64,000 bases of DNA, taken from the NCBI GenBank assembly GCA_025716815.1, contig JAIXMN010000004.1:1-64000 (forward strand), in the 5' to 3' direction. This document shows positions 20,502 through 32,446 of the stretch, piece after piece (within the stretch, counting starts at the first letter, position 1; each line of letters starts with the position of its first letter). A program made the position numbers and the translations under genes. The stretch comes from Dichotomocladium elegans. Its lineage: Eukaryota > Mucoromycota > Mucoromycetes > Mucorales > Lichtheimiaceae. The notes beneath the pieces were generated by a model. It saw only the letters and a program-made list of their open reading frames with translations. It did not search any database and was not told where the DNA came from.

Positions 20502-23500
20502 CTATGCAGCAATTCTTCGCGTTAACGGGATTACAACGATCTTTGCGGTGGTGGGATTGCTTTGAGATCCATAGGTGACGACAGCAGCTTGCGAGAAAAT
20601 TCGGTGGATAGGCAGGAAGCACTGGCAGTCATCAGCCATGAAACTGTTTCGCCATTCCTCTAAACCTTGGTCAATGAATCGCTGTGTTGATGCCTCTGTG
20701 CGGTACCAACGAACATAGGCAAAGTAATGCTTAACAGGAATGCGGTTGATGACAATAACATGGCTGAAATAGAACTGTACTTGTCCCGTCCAGGCGATAG
20801 CGCGGTCGTTCTGAACAAATAGAGCCTGTATGTGAGATCCACGAATGGAACGGGCTGTTGCTGATCTGTATGTCTGTCCAAAGATTTCGATCGTCCGAAA
20901 CTTCTCAACTTCGCTTTGACAGTAAATTCGGCCTGCCTGTCGCGCGTTGATGCTGACGACGCCTTCGTAATGGTTTTGGTAATGCTGCACCAACAAATCA
21001 TGTAGCGCTTCGCTCAAGTGGGATTTCCGGCCATCGCGCATGGAGGCAAAGGTGTCTGGTGGTATTGGTTCGCTTCCCGAAATATTAGCGTCGACATTGC
21101 ACGAAAAATCCATGAATTCAAGTGGATCGAAGTTTGGAGTGTTCGTTTCGGTACAAACTAGACGTCGCTGGCCAGCAATACGCAGCAAGATACTGAGCTC
21201 CAAGCCACGTCCCATCAACCGACTACTAACTTCGTTATGGACAAAGTCGAGGGCACCGGTCTTCTCAATGAAGCGCTTCATGAACGTCAGTTCAAAGGAG
21301 TCCTTTTGGTTGGTTTCAACATTCTTCATATATCCGTTATACCGCTCAAAACTGAATAGCCAAAAGGCGTAGATGGGGCCAAAATCTTGGATGGTGCGGG
21401 CCAGATGCAAATGCAAATGCATATTTGGTGTTACGCTTTCAGCACCGTAAAGCTGGCAGCAACCTCGAACAAAGTCGACCAGCAAATTGTGGGCTTCATC
21501 GATGTCAGAGTATGCGATAACGGTCTTGGCGAGCAGCCGGCAGGCGGAGACAAACAGCATCCAATGCTGGAAATAGCGAGCAGCAAGGACACCTTTTAAA
21601 ACAAAGGGAGAGTAGACCAGACACCATGCCTTCCAATCGTCTGCGGTCATAAACCCGAATTTTCGCTCTATTTTGCGGTTCAGGGACGGAATTCCAGGCG
21701 GCAGCACAACTCCATCTGCAAGCTTCTGCATTTCGACACCGTCTGCGTCAGTGAGTAGCCCATGATTTCGCCATAGTCGCACCATTCGTTCAGCAGTTCC
21801 GAGAAAGAGGTTGTGCATTGGGTCAATAATGGAATCTCGAACAGGATCGAAATAATGGAGCCGATGAATCTGTGACCAGCGCGTGCCAGTAGCACGCTCA
21901 ACGCGAATGCGACCCGCTGGCGTTGTCTGGGCTAACCACTCCTCCGCATTACGTGCATTAGCCGCCTTTGTTCTTAAATCGCCAATAGTATGTCCAGAGT
22001 AGTCAAGATTCGAAGTGCCCGTGAAAACGACAAACTCGCGAGTGCACTTGTTGCATGCTCTGGTACTGTTGTGCGATGTGAATCCCCCGACTTTGCGACT
22101 AGCTGGAATGTCGCACGCAATGTTAAACAATGCTGCGCGTATGGTTGTTCCGCTTGGAATTTCAAAGGTAGGAATTCGGATTCCATTGTAGAGTTCAAGT
22201 AAGTCATCTACAAGTGGCTGCAAATAATGGTTCATTTCGTAGGTACTCGGCTCTTTTGGCCCAGGCATGACACCAGCAAGGATCACATTCTCAGTTTTAT
22301 ATCGCTCTGCGCGAGGCAAGTTGTTGACGATAAGGTAGATTGCACCGCATGAATACCCACTATCAAAAGGGGCAAACCAGTCGACGTTTAATGTAAGCAT
22401 CAACGAGCGAGGAGTTTCGACAAAAGGAAGTCCATTGTCTGGATTGTGAAGAGAACGCCATCGTACGCCGTCATAAACATCGCTGAACACTCCTGGCCGG
22501 TATTGACGATGCTCCCACTCTGTTATCTTCTGCTCAAAGCCTTCTCGTTTGAAAAGCCGTGCCAAGCTTTGACGAAGTGGATAGTAGGCATACTGCTTGA
22601 TCGGTATCCGATTATATGGATTGCTCAACGTCGACTTCAATAGTGTGGTGCCGCAAAGATCGCCATTCATGCGCCGACTTTCATTTATGCATGTTTGGGG
22701 GCCAGGCAACGGGTAAATGGCATGGCATTTGGAGCACGCACTGTACATTTGGAGATCATTTGTGAGACGATCAAAGCCAATCCATTTTCGCAAGCTTGTG
22801 ATTGTTTCTGGAACCAAGAGGAAGGGATTATCGGTAAAGGCTTGAACCAGTGCGACAGCAAAGGTGATAAGGATGGCTGCTACTCTCTCAGACGTGTGAT
22901 GTAACTGGAACAGCACGAGGAAGACAAACGCGAACAACAGAGGGTGAGGAATATGATCAAGGATGCTGGCATGGGTGGTCGGGCGCTGGTCTAATGATAA
23001 TATCGTTAATATAACCCCTTTTTTTCCTTCTTTTCTTTTACAAACCCTCTTCATCGTCAACAATGCGGTCAAACTCAATGTCAACGGCCTCATTTAAATC
23101 GTCATCTTCGGCAATGTCATGTTCAATGTCGAAACTTTCAACCGGCAGTTCTCCTGTTGTAAAAAAATCAGTATTTGTTTCTGCTCGTGACCACTGGCGT
23201 TAACATACCGTTGTCAAGTTCTGACAGATATTGCCTGGCGTCAGTCTCACTATTGACATCGCCGTCAAGTTGCATGGATGTATCACCATCTATTTTCGGC
23301 ATATCAGTTTGGCTGCTTTTAGTACCACACGCACCATTCATTATCTTACCGCCACCGTGACTTGAAGCAACGATAGCAGCTGTAGCCGCTCGCGCACTAG
23401 CCTGAATATGTTCATTATATGTTCGCTCCGTCACATACGCGTATCCCATCTCAGGATTTCGGTGCACGCATAGTGAGCAAACACAAATATGGGTTCTGTT

Positions 23501-23509
23501 GTTGGTCAT
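20502..23509 (-). CDS. CACTA transposase (Tnp2 family), 3 exons
   Basis: Exons 23509-23209, 23153-23046 and 22990-20502; both introns are 55 nt with GT-AG. Exon 1 has a finger-like CVCSLCVHRNPEMG...RTYNEHIQ. Exon 2 is acidic. Exon 3 (about 830 residues) has a hydrophobic stretch, a Cys cluster (CSKCHAIYPL...), the Tnp2 core LNVDWFAPFDSGYSCGAIY, PSTYEMNHYLQPLVDDLLEL, a second Cys cluster (ACNKC), DPMHNLFLG and PNMHLHLHL. Tnp2 proteins are RNase H-fold transposases for CACTA ends. No internal stops; looks intact. Convergent with the accessory gene. Confidence 0.9.
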
Positions 23510-24066
23510 GGTCGGCTGTACTCAGAAAGGTAAGAGGTAAATAATGATACAGCGTTCCTCCGGTTATAGTGCTACCATTATATACCTTTTGTCCAAGCTA
23601 TAAATAAAAACCAAATACTTCAACCTGAATATCATATTGTATCTTTTCTGCCTTGGCAGACGCAATCATTCGTCTTGGCAAATGCAATCATTCGTCTTGG
23701 CAGAATATATTGATTTCAATCGGTCATCATGGTCGAAGCTGTTGGTATTACACGTATATGACACAAACGAGCTTTTTTGGCACTTGTGCCCATATTGGCT
23801 TGGCAGCTCTATCTATTAATAGGAAGTTTTCATCAAGCACCTTAAAACCCAACATGATCATTCCTCAGAAAGGCAAAGCGTTTATTTCTTCTCCTGTTTG
23901 TGGCTGTATCCCCATCACACAAACGTCCCTTGGCAATTTTTCTTAAAAAAAAAACGGGAAGTCGCTTATGAAAGCGGCATCCACTTCCATTTTTATTCGT
24001 TGCACGTTTCACACACGCAAAATTGGCAGCCAAAAACTGACTATGGTCCCCCCGCTGAATATTCTC
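23510..24066. other. CACTA right interior / subterminal region
   Basis: No gene. Holds the 5' region of the transposase gene and a tandem pair of TCGTCTTGGCA.A words near 23670-23705. The segment from about 23590 to the right end is repeated almost exactly, inverted, at 26342-26876. Confidence 0.6.
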
Positions 24067-24116
24067 AAGAATAACACCCTTTTCCTAGTGGGTTATTCCT
24101 CACTCTGGGCGCAGTG
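24067..24116 (-). repeat. CACTA right terminal inverted repeat
   Basis: ATTCCTCACTCTGGGCGCAGTG is the inverse of the left end, preceded by AAGAATAACACC and GTGGGTTATTCC words. Confidence 0.9.
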
Positions 24117-25622
24117 TATGATCCCGAGATCCACTACAAGTGTGGCAAAGACAACCAGGTGCCAGACTTGCTGTCCCGACGGGATGGGCCCAACTGTTAT
24201 ACCAAGGAGGTTTCTCTAGAACCAGAATACCTGTATGCATTGAAGTCTATCGAGGAATCGGATTGGCCTAAGTTTTATACGCGCGAAGAGAGCAAGTGGC
24301 CAACCACGTATAAGGATCTTTTAGACAAGCATCATGAGAAGTTCGTCGTACACGGAGACAAAGTCTTCCGCAAGGTATGATCGGGTGGATCAACGCAGGA
24401 AATCTGGTTTGCCTTGTTTGCTCGGCGTGCAGATATCGTACAGTACACCCATACCAGTTTTGGACATACAGGAACGGAAACGGTGTACGATATCATCAAG
24501 AAACGTTGGTGGTGGCCAGGAATGAAAGAGGACATCCAAGACTGGCTGACATCTTGCCCACAATGCCAGTTAGCATCCAATGCTGACCGCGGCAAGCATC
24601 ATGCACCCATGCGCCCTTTAGATGTTCCTCCCGTTTTTTCTCGATGGCACTTGGATTTCATCGGCGAATTGCCGACAACCCTCAAAGGAAATCGATGGAT
24701 ATTAGTCGCTGTTGACTATACAACAAACTGGACGATTGCTCGCGCCGTACCTGCAGCTACTGGTCAAGCCATTGTGGATTTTGTCTTCGAAGAAATCGTC
24801 ATGCGATTTGGTTGCCCGGAGGAAATCCTGACTGACCGTGGCACTAATTTCATGTCACAAGTCCTAAATTTCTACCTCGGGCGTGCCAAGATCCATCACA
24901 AGCTCACTTCCGCATTCCATCCTCAGACAAATGGCAAGGTTGAACGCACGAATGGCATCTTGAAGCAGATGATCCGTAAGTATACCAATCGCGCGATTTA
25001 CCGATGGGATGATTTCTTGGAGCCAGCATTGTTTGCATGCCGCATCCGTAAGCATCGCACAACCAATCTCAGCCCCTTTTTCATGGTTTATGGCGTTGAA
25101 CCCCGTTTACCTGGAGATGTATTACGACCAATGGTATTGCAAGACCCAACTGCCGTACCTGCCGCGTTACTCGATAGTCGAAATCCCTCGTTGCTGCGTC
25201 TGCGAGAGGAACGGGCCACTGCTGCCGAACGCCTCCGTGTCAACGCCAATCGTGACAAGGCTATCTGGGATTCCACCATGACTCATCAAGTTTTTTCTGT
25301 TGGTGACCTTGTGGCCATGCGCCACGAAAACAAATTAAGCCTCGAGTACAATTGGAAAGGCCCTTACACCATCATCAAGCGCAATCTCGATTCCGACACC
25401 TACCAGCTCAAGGATATGAATAATCAAGTATACCGCTCCTGGGTGCATACCGATCGTTTACGTCCTGTCCATGCAAAGTCTCCGCCCACCTCCCCTTGGT
25501 ATGATCCTGTCGCCATTCGTAATCTCGACCGCCCAAAGCCCATGTTGGTCGAGGATGCCCAACAGTCTGGGGGGGAGATAATGTCACAGCAAATAGTTGG
25601 AGGTCACAGACACACTTCTTGA
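24117..25622 (+). CDS. element D pol: RNase H tail and integrase
   Basis: Resumes after the CACTA with YDPEIHYKCG...DLLSRRD (RNase H/linker), then the integrase zinc domain (H-x-H ... C-x2-C: HTGTETVYD ... CPQCQL), the catalytic core (WHLDFIGELP first Asp, TDRGTNFMS second Asp, NGKVERTNG Glu) and the GPY/F module (WKGPYTIIKRN). No chromodomain. One in-frame TGA (24378-24380) precedes the zinc domain; the surrounding frame is otherwise open. The stop at 25622 lies inside the 3' LTR. Confidence 0.9.
25564..25581 (+). promoter_or_regulatory. element D polypurine tract
   Basis: CTGGGGGGGAGATAA directly precedes the 3' LTR; the usual primer for plus-strand DNA. It is also translated as part of the integrase C-terminus. 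Confidence 0.8.
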
Positions 25623-25887
25623 TGCGCAGCACTCCTTTTGCCGCAGCTATCATCATAACTAAATGCTGCGGTGCGCAGCCGCTTAGCATAATAGACAATA
25701 GTATAAATAGAGCACCATCATTATCATTAAACGAGAGAATATCTTTTCTACTCTGGATACTGCCTGTGTGGCTATTTTACTTCGTGGTCCCCGCTCTGCC
25801 TAATATATTCTTAGTGGCGATCCTATCCTTTGTGGTTCTCTTCGTGGACGTCGTCAACCTTCCTTCGTGGTATCCAAAAAGACGACA
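25582..25887 (+). repeat. element D 3' LTR
   Basis: 306 bp, starts TGTCACAGCAAATAG, ends AAAAAGACGACA, with about five visible differences from 14440-14745. GTAC follows. Confidence 0.93.
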
Positions 25888-25929
25888 GTACTACGACAAC
25901 AACGACACACACACGACAAAACCAAAAAG

Positions 25930-26012
25930 TGAAGAGAGTGGGATTCGAACCCACGCCTCCGAAGAGATCAGGGCCTTAACCTGACGCCTTAGACCAACTC
26001 GGCCATCTCTCC
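25930..26012 (-). tRNA. tRNA-Leu (anticodon AAG)
   Basis: The minus strand folds as a class II tRNA. The acceptor stem is GGAGAGA / TCTCTTC with one G-T pair and discriminator A. The D-arm holds TGGCCGAGTTGG, the anticodon stem is TCAGG / CCTGA with loop TTAAGGC giving AAG, a long variable arm follows, and the T-arm is GTGGG-TTCGAAT-CCCAC. No intron. A short T-run follows at about 25925. It lies about 30 bp from the outer end of element C. Confidence 0.95.
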
Positions 26013-26341
26013 ACACTGGTTTTTGTCATGGACGCGCCCAACCAAGGCATTAGGCCGTCACTAAATAAACGAAGGTTCAAGCCCAGAAATCCAGGCCGAC
26101 GGGAAAACCTTCGATCCGAAACCGAAACCTTGGATACTGCGCGAATATTCTAGATGTCGGCTGCAGAACAACCACCTCATACACCAATTGGTATCCATAG
26201 CAGTTCTATCAGAACTACTTTCTATGAAACACTGCTTCCAGCACATTCCATAGTGAAATATATAAATATAAGTCATATAGAATCAATAAAGGGTATCACT
26301 TGGTCAAGCAAGAAGAAGTCTGCAAAGTCGATATCAAGGCT
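26013..26341. other. spacer upstream of tRNA-Leu
   Basis: About 330 bp. A plus-strand frame from 26154 (MSAAEQPPHTPIGIH...) runs into the CACTA fragment and could be a broken host exon, but nothing else supports it. Confidence 0.4.
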
Positions 26342-26876
26342 CACTGCGCCCAGAATGAGGAATAACCCACTAGGAAAAGGGTGTTATTCTTGAGAATATT
26401 CAGCAGAGGGACCATAGTCAGTTTTTGGCTGCCAATTTTGCATGTGTCAAACGTGCAACGAATAAAAATGGAAGTGGATGCCGCTTTCATAAGCGACTTC
26501 CCGTTTTTTTTTTTAAGAAAAATTGCCAAGGGACGTTTGTGTGATGGGGATACAGCCACAAACAGGAGAAGAAATAAACGCTTTGCCATTCTGAGGAATG
26601 ATCATGTTGGGTTTTAAGGTGCTTGATGAAAACTTCCTATTAATAGAGAGAGCTGCCAAGCCAATATGGACACAAGTGCCAAAAAAGCTCGTTTGTGTCA
26701 TATACGTGTAATACCAACAGCTTCGACCATGATGACCGATTGAAACCAATATATTCTGCCAAGACGAATGATTGCATTTGCCAAGACGAATGATTGCGTC
26801 TGCCAAGGCAGAAAAGATACAATATGATATTCAGGTTGAAGTATTTGGTTTTTATTTATAGCTTGGACAAAAGGTA
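26342..26876 (+). mobile_element. CACTA end fragment (second copy), truncated by a TA-element
   Basis: Starts CACTGCGCCCAGAATGAGG and is nearly identical, inverted, to about 23590-24116. Homology stops at GGACAAAAGGTA, where a CAGGATTTTCGG end begins; copy 1 continues TATAAT at this point. So the second element entered a TA in this CACTA copy. The rest of the copy is not in the window. Confidence 0.88.
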
Positions 26877-27080
26877 CAGGATTTTCGGTAATTTACCGAG
26901 TAATTGAAGGAAAGAAATGTTCAAAGGTTTTTTCTTTTCGTTGGACGAATGGAAAAGAATGGTTGAGTGTACATTTTATTCATGGGAGGGTATATGTATT
27001 TCGACTTCCCCTCTGTTTTATATGTTATAGAAGCAAAAAGAAGTAAGGGTGCGATTACTAAAGGTATAGGGTTGAAGAAA
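26877..27080 (+). mobile_element. CAGGA-type TA element (copy 2), left end
   Basis: Begins CAGGATTTTCGGTAATTTACC immediately after TA, closely like the end at 45890 (CAGGATTTTCGGTTGGCTACC). Interrupted at 27081 by retrotransposon A and resumes at 32848. No matching right end is found, so this copy is truncated or extends to 38189, where element B cuts it. Confidence 0.75.
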
Positions 27081-27085
27081 GCAAC

Positions 27086-27481
27086 TGTGGTGTTTTCGTT
27101 GTTTTTTATGGTGGACAGTTAGAATACGATGAGACTCGTGGATGTCTTTTATTCGAATGAAATCGGAACTAAGATCCTCCATCGCTACACATTTATCTAC
27201 TATTTATATGATTTATGGCAGAGGTCCTAATTAGGTCAACTGGCTACTCCGTCTTACACGGGTACTCGGAGATGGTAGCACTATTACAGATAAGGTGCTT
27301 ATGTGTGTATCGGTGACCTCTATCATACGTTATATGTCCTTGTTCCTTTCAGACCATCCTCACGTCGGTAAAACCTCATAAAAACCCAGTGGGAGAAAAA
27401 TAGAGGGAAAAAGACTGTGGAAATGGATCTGGTTATAACGCGGCGTCATGGATCCTTCAATCCGTAATCACCTATGCGACA
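27086..27481 (-). repeat. element A 3' LTR
   Basis: On the plus strand TGTGGTGTTTTCGTTG...CACCTATGCGACA. Same as 32447-32842. Confidence 0.95.
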
Positions 27482-27495
27482 TTACCCCCCTCCAG
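27482..27495 (-). promoter_or_regulatory. element A 3' polypurine tract
   Basis: On the minus strand CTGGAGGGGGGTAA immediately before the 3' LTR; expected primer of plus-strand synthesis. Exact copy at 29017-29031. Confidence 0.85.
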
Positions 27496-27552
27496 ATTGG
27501 AACAATCGGAAAACAGGAAGAGAGCATGGTCGATTACGTGATATTGACTGGA

Positions 27553-30500
27553 TTATAGCCGTCTTCTTTGGCTTCTCCTTGGTGGAGGATTGTGATCGGC
27601 ATTGTCGGATCGGGATCGTTTCTCGCGGGATGAACTGTCCTTTTTAGGCGATAGCGTATTGGAAGGAATTGCATCAGCCTTTGATTCGTCTTTTCCTAGT
27701 CGGTGCCAGTATTCGATGATAAAGCCAGGATCGGTGAACTTATCGGGTGTTAGCCATTGGTCGTCTTCAGCGCCATAGCCTTTCCATCGTACTAAGTATT
27801 GTCGTTTTCCTGGTTGTCCTTTGTGTGCAACTATAGCTTGTACTTCGTATAATTCGTCTTGAGGGATAACTTCGTCTTGGTTAATAAGTTTCATCTCAGA
27901 GGGCGAATAGTCTCTAGGCATTAAAGCTCCTGTTTCATCTTGCAGCACGTAGGATCCTCCTTGTGTCTTGCGCAGTACTGTGTAAGGTCCTTCAAAAATG
28001 GGGGCCAGTTTGCTTCTTCGGTTCTGGACTCGCACCATCACGTGGCTCCGTTCCGGAAAATCAATCAAATGATATTTTTGGTCGAACTTTTTCTTTTGTT
28101 TACCGCCGTGTTCTTCCGCTCTTTGTTTCAAGGCAGGAAAGACGACGTCATGCATATACGCGGCACGTTCCATAAGTTCTTGGTGTGTCGACGCTCTGTT
28201 CTCAACGGCACCATTACGTCGATAGTCCTTCATCTCATTAATTCGTCGAGCGAACATTAGTGAGAATGGCGAAGAACCTAACCTCTCGGAGATACGGCTA
28301 TTGATTTCCAGTTGTGTGCTGGGAACGTAAAAGTCCCAGTCTTTACCTGCGCCTTCAATTTTCTTGCGAATGACACTCAGAGTCGTTTGTACCCAACGTT
28401 CGGCAATCCCATTAGCGCGCGGGTGGTACGGTGTAGTAAGTCGATGGTCGATTCCTAGGCTGTCAATAAATTTCTTCATCTTGAAGTTCTTGAATTCGCT
28501 TCCATTGTCTGATTGTATGATCTTAGGTAAACCGAAATCGCAGAATACAGATTTGAAGACTTCAACGATAGTATCAGCTGACTTGTCTGGTAATGCTCGC
28601 AGTATACAAAAGCGTGTGCATACATCGACAAAGACGATGATATAATTGTTGCCTTTGTTCGAAGTGCGGTGAAAATTGATTAAGTCAACTGCCCAGTGAT
28701 CGCCTGGTAAGTAAGCATAAATTGGTCTCAAGGGATTGAAGCCTCGTTTGCCAATATTGTAGCGTTGACATTGAACACACGATTTGACATACTCTACGGC
28801 GTCTTGGAATAAATTCGTCCAGTGGATACCATCGGCATGTAATGATCGTACAATATGTTCCGCTCCTTCGTGACCACCTGTCAAGTGTGCTTTCTCTAGC
28901 AAGGCAGGACGTTCCGTGTCTGGTGGACACATTGTATCTTGTGGGGACTCGTATGTTTTGACCAGGAATACTCGTTTGTTGGGCGTGTTTTTCTTTGCCG
29001 ATCGAATTATGGCTGCATTACCCCCCTCCAGCTGTTCGTCAGGGGCGAACAAGCGCGAAAGGTTATCTGGCAGCACATTCTCAATACCAGGCAAGTGGAC
29101 AACGCGGAAATTGTAATCGAGCAAAGTGTCTAACCAATTGATCATCATCGGATTAGCAATCTTCTGGGTGTGCAAGTAAGTAAGAGCCTTGTGGTCCGTA
29201 TACAGAGTAAAAGGATTTCCCCATAAGTACTGGTGAAATTTCTGGAGTGCATAGATGATGGCTAGCAACTCTCGCTTCGTCGTGGAATAATTGCGTTCGG
29301 ACTTGCTTAAAGACGAGCCATAAACGATACATACTGCTTCTGGCCATCTTTCATCTGGAAGAGGACGGCACCAATCCCATAGTTCGAAGCGTCGGTAGCC
29401 ACATAGAACGGTAATGAGAGATCTGGGTATCGCAAGAGGGTACGTTCAGCTAACAGAGCTTTCAGCTTTTTAAAGCATTTGTTATGCTCGTCAGTCCAGA
29501 GTTGATTCAGGGATCCAGCGGAACGTAACGCATCGAGTGGCGCACTGATCTCGGAAACCTTTGGAATATGGTCGCGGAAATAATTGATAATACCCATAAA
29601 ACGCATTACATCCTTGCCCGTCCGTGGTATAGGCCACTGTAGGACATTGGTAAGTTTTCGTTCATCAGGGGTAATACCACTCTGCGAGATACAGAATCCA
29701 AGTAAATAAACCGATCGTTGTGCAAAATGGCATTTCGCGGGGTTGAGGAGCAGGTTGACATCAGTCAGCGCTTGGATAGCAAGCTGAACATGACGGGTGT
29801 GTTCGGCCATCGTTCGAGAATGGACCACAATATCGTCGACGAAGGTTTGTACAAATGGCATATCTTTGTAAATGGATGACATCACTCTTTGGAACTTGGA
29901 AGATATCGGCTTCAAACCGAATGGACAACCTTGGAACATGTACTGGTTCCATTATGAGTGAATGTGGTCTTGTGCTGGTCTGCTTCATTGATCCGGAAAC
30001 GATGAAATGCGCTCTTGAGATCTAATGTTGTGAATACAGCAGAACCACCCAAAGACGAAAAAATCTCCTTAATCAATGGCAAAGGGTATCGATCGTCAGG
30101 AATATACTTATTGATGTGGCGTGGATCAAGACATGGACGCTTTCCAGTCTTGTTACCATACTCATCCTTTTTGTCTGCCAAGGTGAGAGGACTGTTCCAG
30201 TTGGAATTCACAGCAGCTTTGACAATAATACCATCCGCCAGCCAACTTTTGACAGCATCATCAACAATGGGACGCATGGAATAAGGTAATGGATATTGTC
30301 TCTGATACGCGGATACACCTTCTGGAGTGTCGATGTAGATGACTGATTCGGGTACGGTGCAAAATGCATTCTTCGGGATATTCGCATTGGCCTTTATATA
30401 GGGCTCTAACGCCTGTTTGAAAGCAATATATTCAGCAGGTGTACCAGCAGGAGAGTTGTTCGGCTCGGCCTTTTCTTCTTGCGGCACGACATTTTCATCC

Positions 30501-32264
30501 CTGCTTTCATCGGTGTGATCGTCATCATCCCATCTTGTCGCAACGCCTGTCAAAGCGATACCAAGTCTTGGTAGTAAGTCCAATCCTATTATGACATCAG
30601 TGTCATCTTCGAGGTCCATGACTTCAAATGCATGCTTGATAATGCGCTGATTGTAGCGTATAATGAGAGGTTCGGTGATACCCATACGTGGTAAACGATC
30701 GTTCTTTCCCGCATATGAAATAAATCCAGAAGCTTTTTCTATAACCCAATTGTTTTTCAAACAAATTCTTTTATTGACAACTGAAATCTCTGCTCCGGTG
30801 TCCAGCAGACCCAAGAGACGCTTATTCTGGATAAGGATAGGTGAAGTCAGTCGCAAAGAATTGTTTTGGGTATGCAACGTATATAAACGTATTTGCTTAC
30901 CGGAGGAATGCTTTGCCAGCTCTAGACTGGCATCAGCGTCGAGATCCATGTCCTCGAGGACGTCGTCGGCGGGGTGACGCTTGTCGGCCTCCTGCCGAGA
31001 GGGGCGCGAACTGGTGTTGGTGGTGGTGGTGTTGGCGGCAACGGAGCAGTCTTGACGCGCGAGGCGGTTGAGCCGCTTCTGCTCACGTTGTGCCTTCTTG
31101 GCCTTGACGTACTCGTCGCAACGGTGGTCGGGATCCCAGTCTTGTTTGCAGTAAATGCAGCGGCGTTCTTTAAGTGCACGCTGCAGTGCGGTCGGCTCCT
31201 TCTTCGGCTTCGGTGCAGGCTTCATTGAAGGCTTGGGTGAAGGCCTGGGCGAAGACCGGCGCGTGTGGTGCTCAGAACGTTCAAGACGTTCATGGCGCCA
31301 ATTGCGTGGCTCGCGGCGGGAGTGACGGACGTGTGGGGCAGATTCCCACTGGTGCCGGTTCACAGCAGGGTGTTCACGTTGTACACGTGAAACACTATGT
31401 CGAGTGCGGTTCTCGGTCGCCTGGATCAGCACCCCCGTCCGAATGACCTCTTCGGTATTTTGGGGGTTGCGAGGGCCATGCTGACCATGCCACGCAACTC
31501 GGACATCCTGCTGGAAGTCGGGTTCCAGCGAGAAAAGGAAACGCAACGCCATGTTCTCGTCGTCCTTGAGACCGGCTTGCTTGATCGCCTCCTGGTACTC
31601 GTCTCCGTAATCCAGGATGGACACACCGCGGGGCATCATCATCGAGAAAACTTTCGTGGCGGCGGACATCGAACGGCTGGTACCCTCGAATCGTTCGGCG
31701 AAAACTTCACGTACCTGGGACCAGTTGTACCCCCTGTTTGCGACATAGGAATCGAACCAGTTGGCCAGGTGAGTCGGCATGGCAAGCGCCAACCAACGCT
31801 GCCAGTCGCGATCGACCTCCACCTCTCCAGCTTCTAGGATGAGCTGGAAGCGGCGAAGGAATTCCTCCACGGAGCTGAACGCCTTCTTCGTCGTGTCGGT
31901 CATCGTGATACCAGGCACCTGGAACAAGGGGATGTCGCCGATGTTGACACGGCCACCCCTCGAGGGAATGGACCGGATGCTGCTTTCGTCCTCAGTCGGA
32001 GCTGAGGAAAGAGAGAAGCTCGGTTCCACCGAGGATGCAGCTGGCTTTGTTGGTTCAAGACCAGCATCAGCCGCAGACTGCAGCGCGACAAAGACCGTCT
32101 TCTGATCGTTCAACAGACGACAAGTGAGTTCGATCTTCCTCGAAATCTCGGCGAAAGCGTCGGCGTCGTCGTTCTCGAGTGCTTGTGCTTGCCGCAAGCA
32201 CAACTCCTTCAGGTCGTCGCCTTTCTTCGCCATGAGCTGGGCGACGGCCTCCACAGCACTAGAT

Positions 32265-32296
<32 letters not shown>

Positions 32297-32437
32297 GCCG
32301 GGGTTGGGGTACTCGCCCATGCTCACGTCGAAATCGGTGGCAAGGGACGAGTTGTTGACCGCAGGTGCGCTGGTCGCGTTGGCAATGGCGCCCTGGGAGT
32401 CGTTGGTGTAGATGTTGGTAGCTTGCTGAGGGTTCAT
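27553..32437 (-). CDS. element A Gag-Pol (single fused frame, two one-base shifts)
   Basis: Starts at 32437, 9 nt after the 5' LTR. Order: Gag (FSSVEEFLRRFQ ... WSQVREVFAERFEGTSR), a C-x2-C-x-H-x-C knuckle (CIYCKQDWDPDHRC), protease LLDTGAEISVV, RT (KRPCLDPRHINKYI, GCPFGLKPISSKFQR, catalytic FVDDIVVHS), RNase H (VATDASNYGIGAVL), integrase zinc domain (HEGAEHIV ... CVQCQR), core (WAVDLINFH, QSDNGSEFKN, NGIAERWVQ) and chromodomain (YEVQAIVAHKG...YLVRWKGYG). Gag and Pol share a frame, with no stop between. Frame breaks of one missing base lie at about 29935 and about 29310. Chromodomains direct integration to modified chromatin in known chromoviruses. Confidence 0.93.
29017..29031 (-). promoter_or_regulatory. 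internal (central) polypurine-tract copy in element A
   Basis: CTGGAGGGGGGTAAT on the minus strand, identical over 15 nt to the sequence at the 3' PPT/LTR junction, placed between RNase H and the integrase zinc domain and coding LEGG-N. Its position resembles the central PPT of Ty1 and lentiviruses. Confidence 0.6.
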
Positions 32438-32446
32438 CGTAAAAAA

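Larger units (their letters stand above)
18244..24116 (-). mobile_element. CACTA (EnSpm/CMC) DNA transposon, complete, TSD TAT
   Basis: The ends CACTGCGCCC / GGGCGCAGTG and the 3-bp duplication TAT (18241-18243, 24117-24119) are the CACTA hallmark. It encodes a Tnp2-type transposase (minus) and a multi-exon accessory gene (plus), arranged convergently. 5,873 bp, inserted in element D RNase H; excision with one TAT rejoins the frame. Confidence 0.94.
14440..25887 (+). mobile_element. Ty3/gypsy element D, full length with nested insertions, TSD GTAC
   Basis: Two 306-bp LTRs flanked by GTAC (14436-14439 and 25888-25891). Order: gag, -1 frameshift signal, protease, RT, RNase H, integrase; no chromodomain. 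It contains a solo LTR-A (15925-16320) and a CACTA element (18244-24116); removing both gives an element of about 5.2 kb. About five LTR differences are visible by eye, so it is older than element A. Inserted in the 5' LTR of element C. Confidence 0.93.

Noticed and set aside
29900..29945. Programmed frameshift in pol of element A near 29935
   Set aside because: It lies in the middle of the RT domain, where a single base restores the conserved frame; a deletion or sequence error is more likely.
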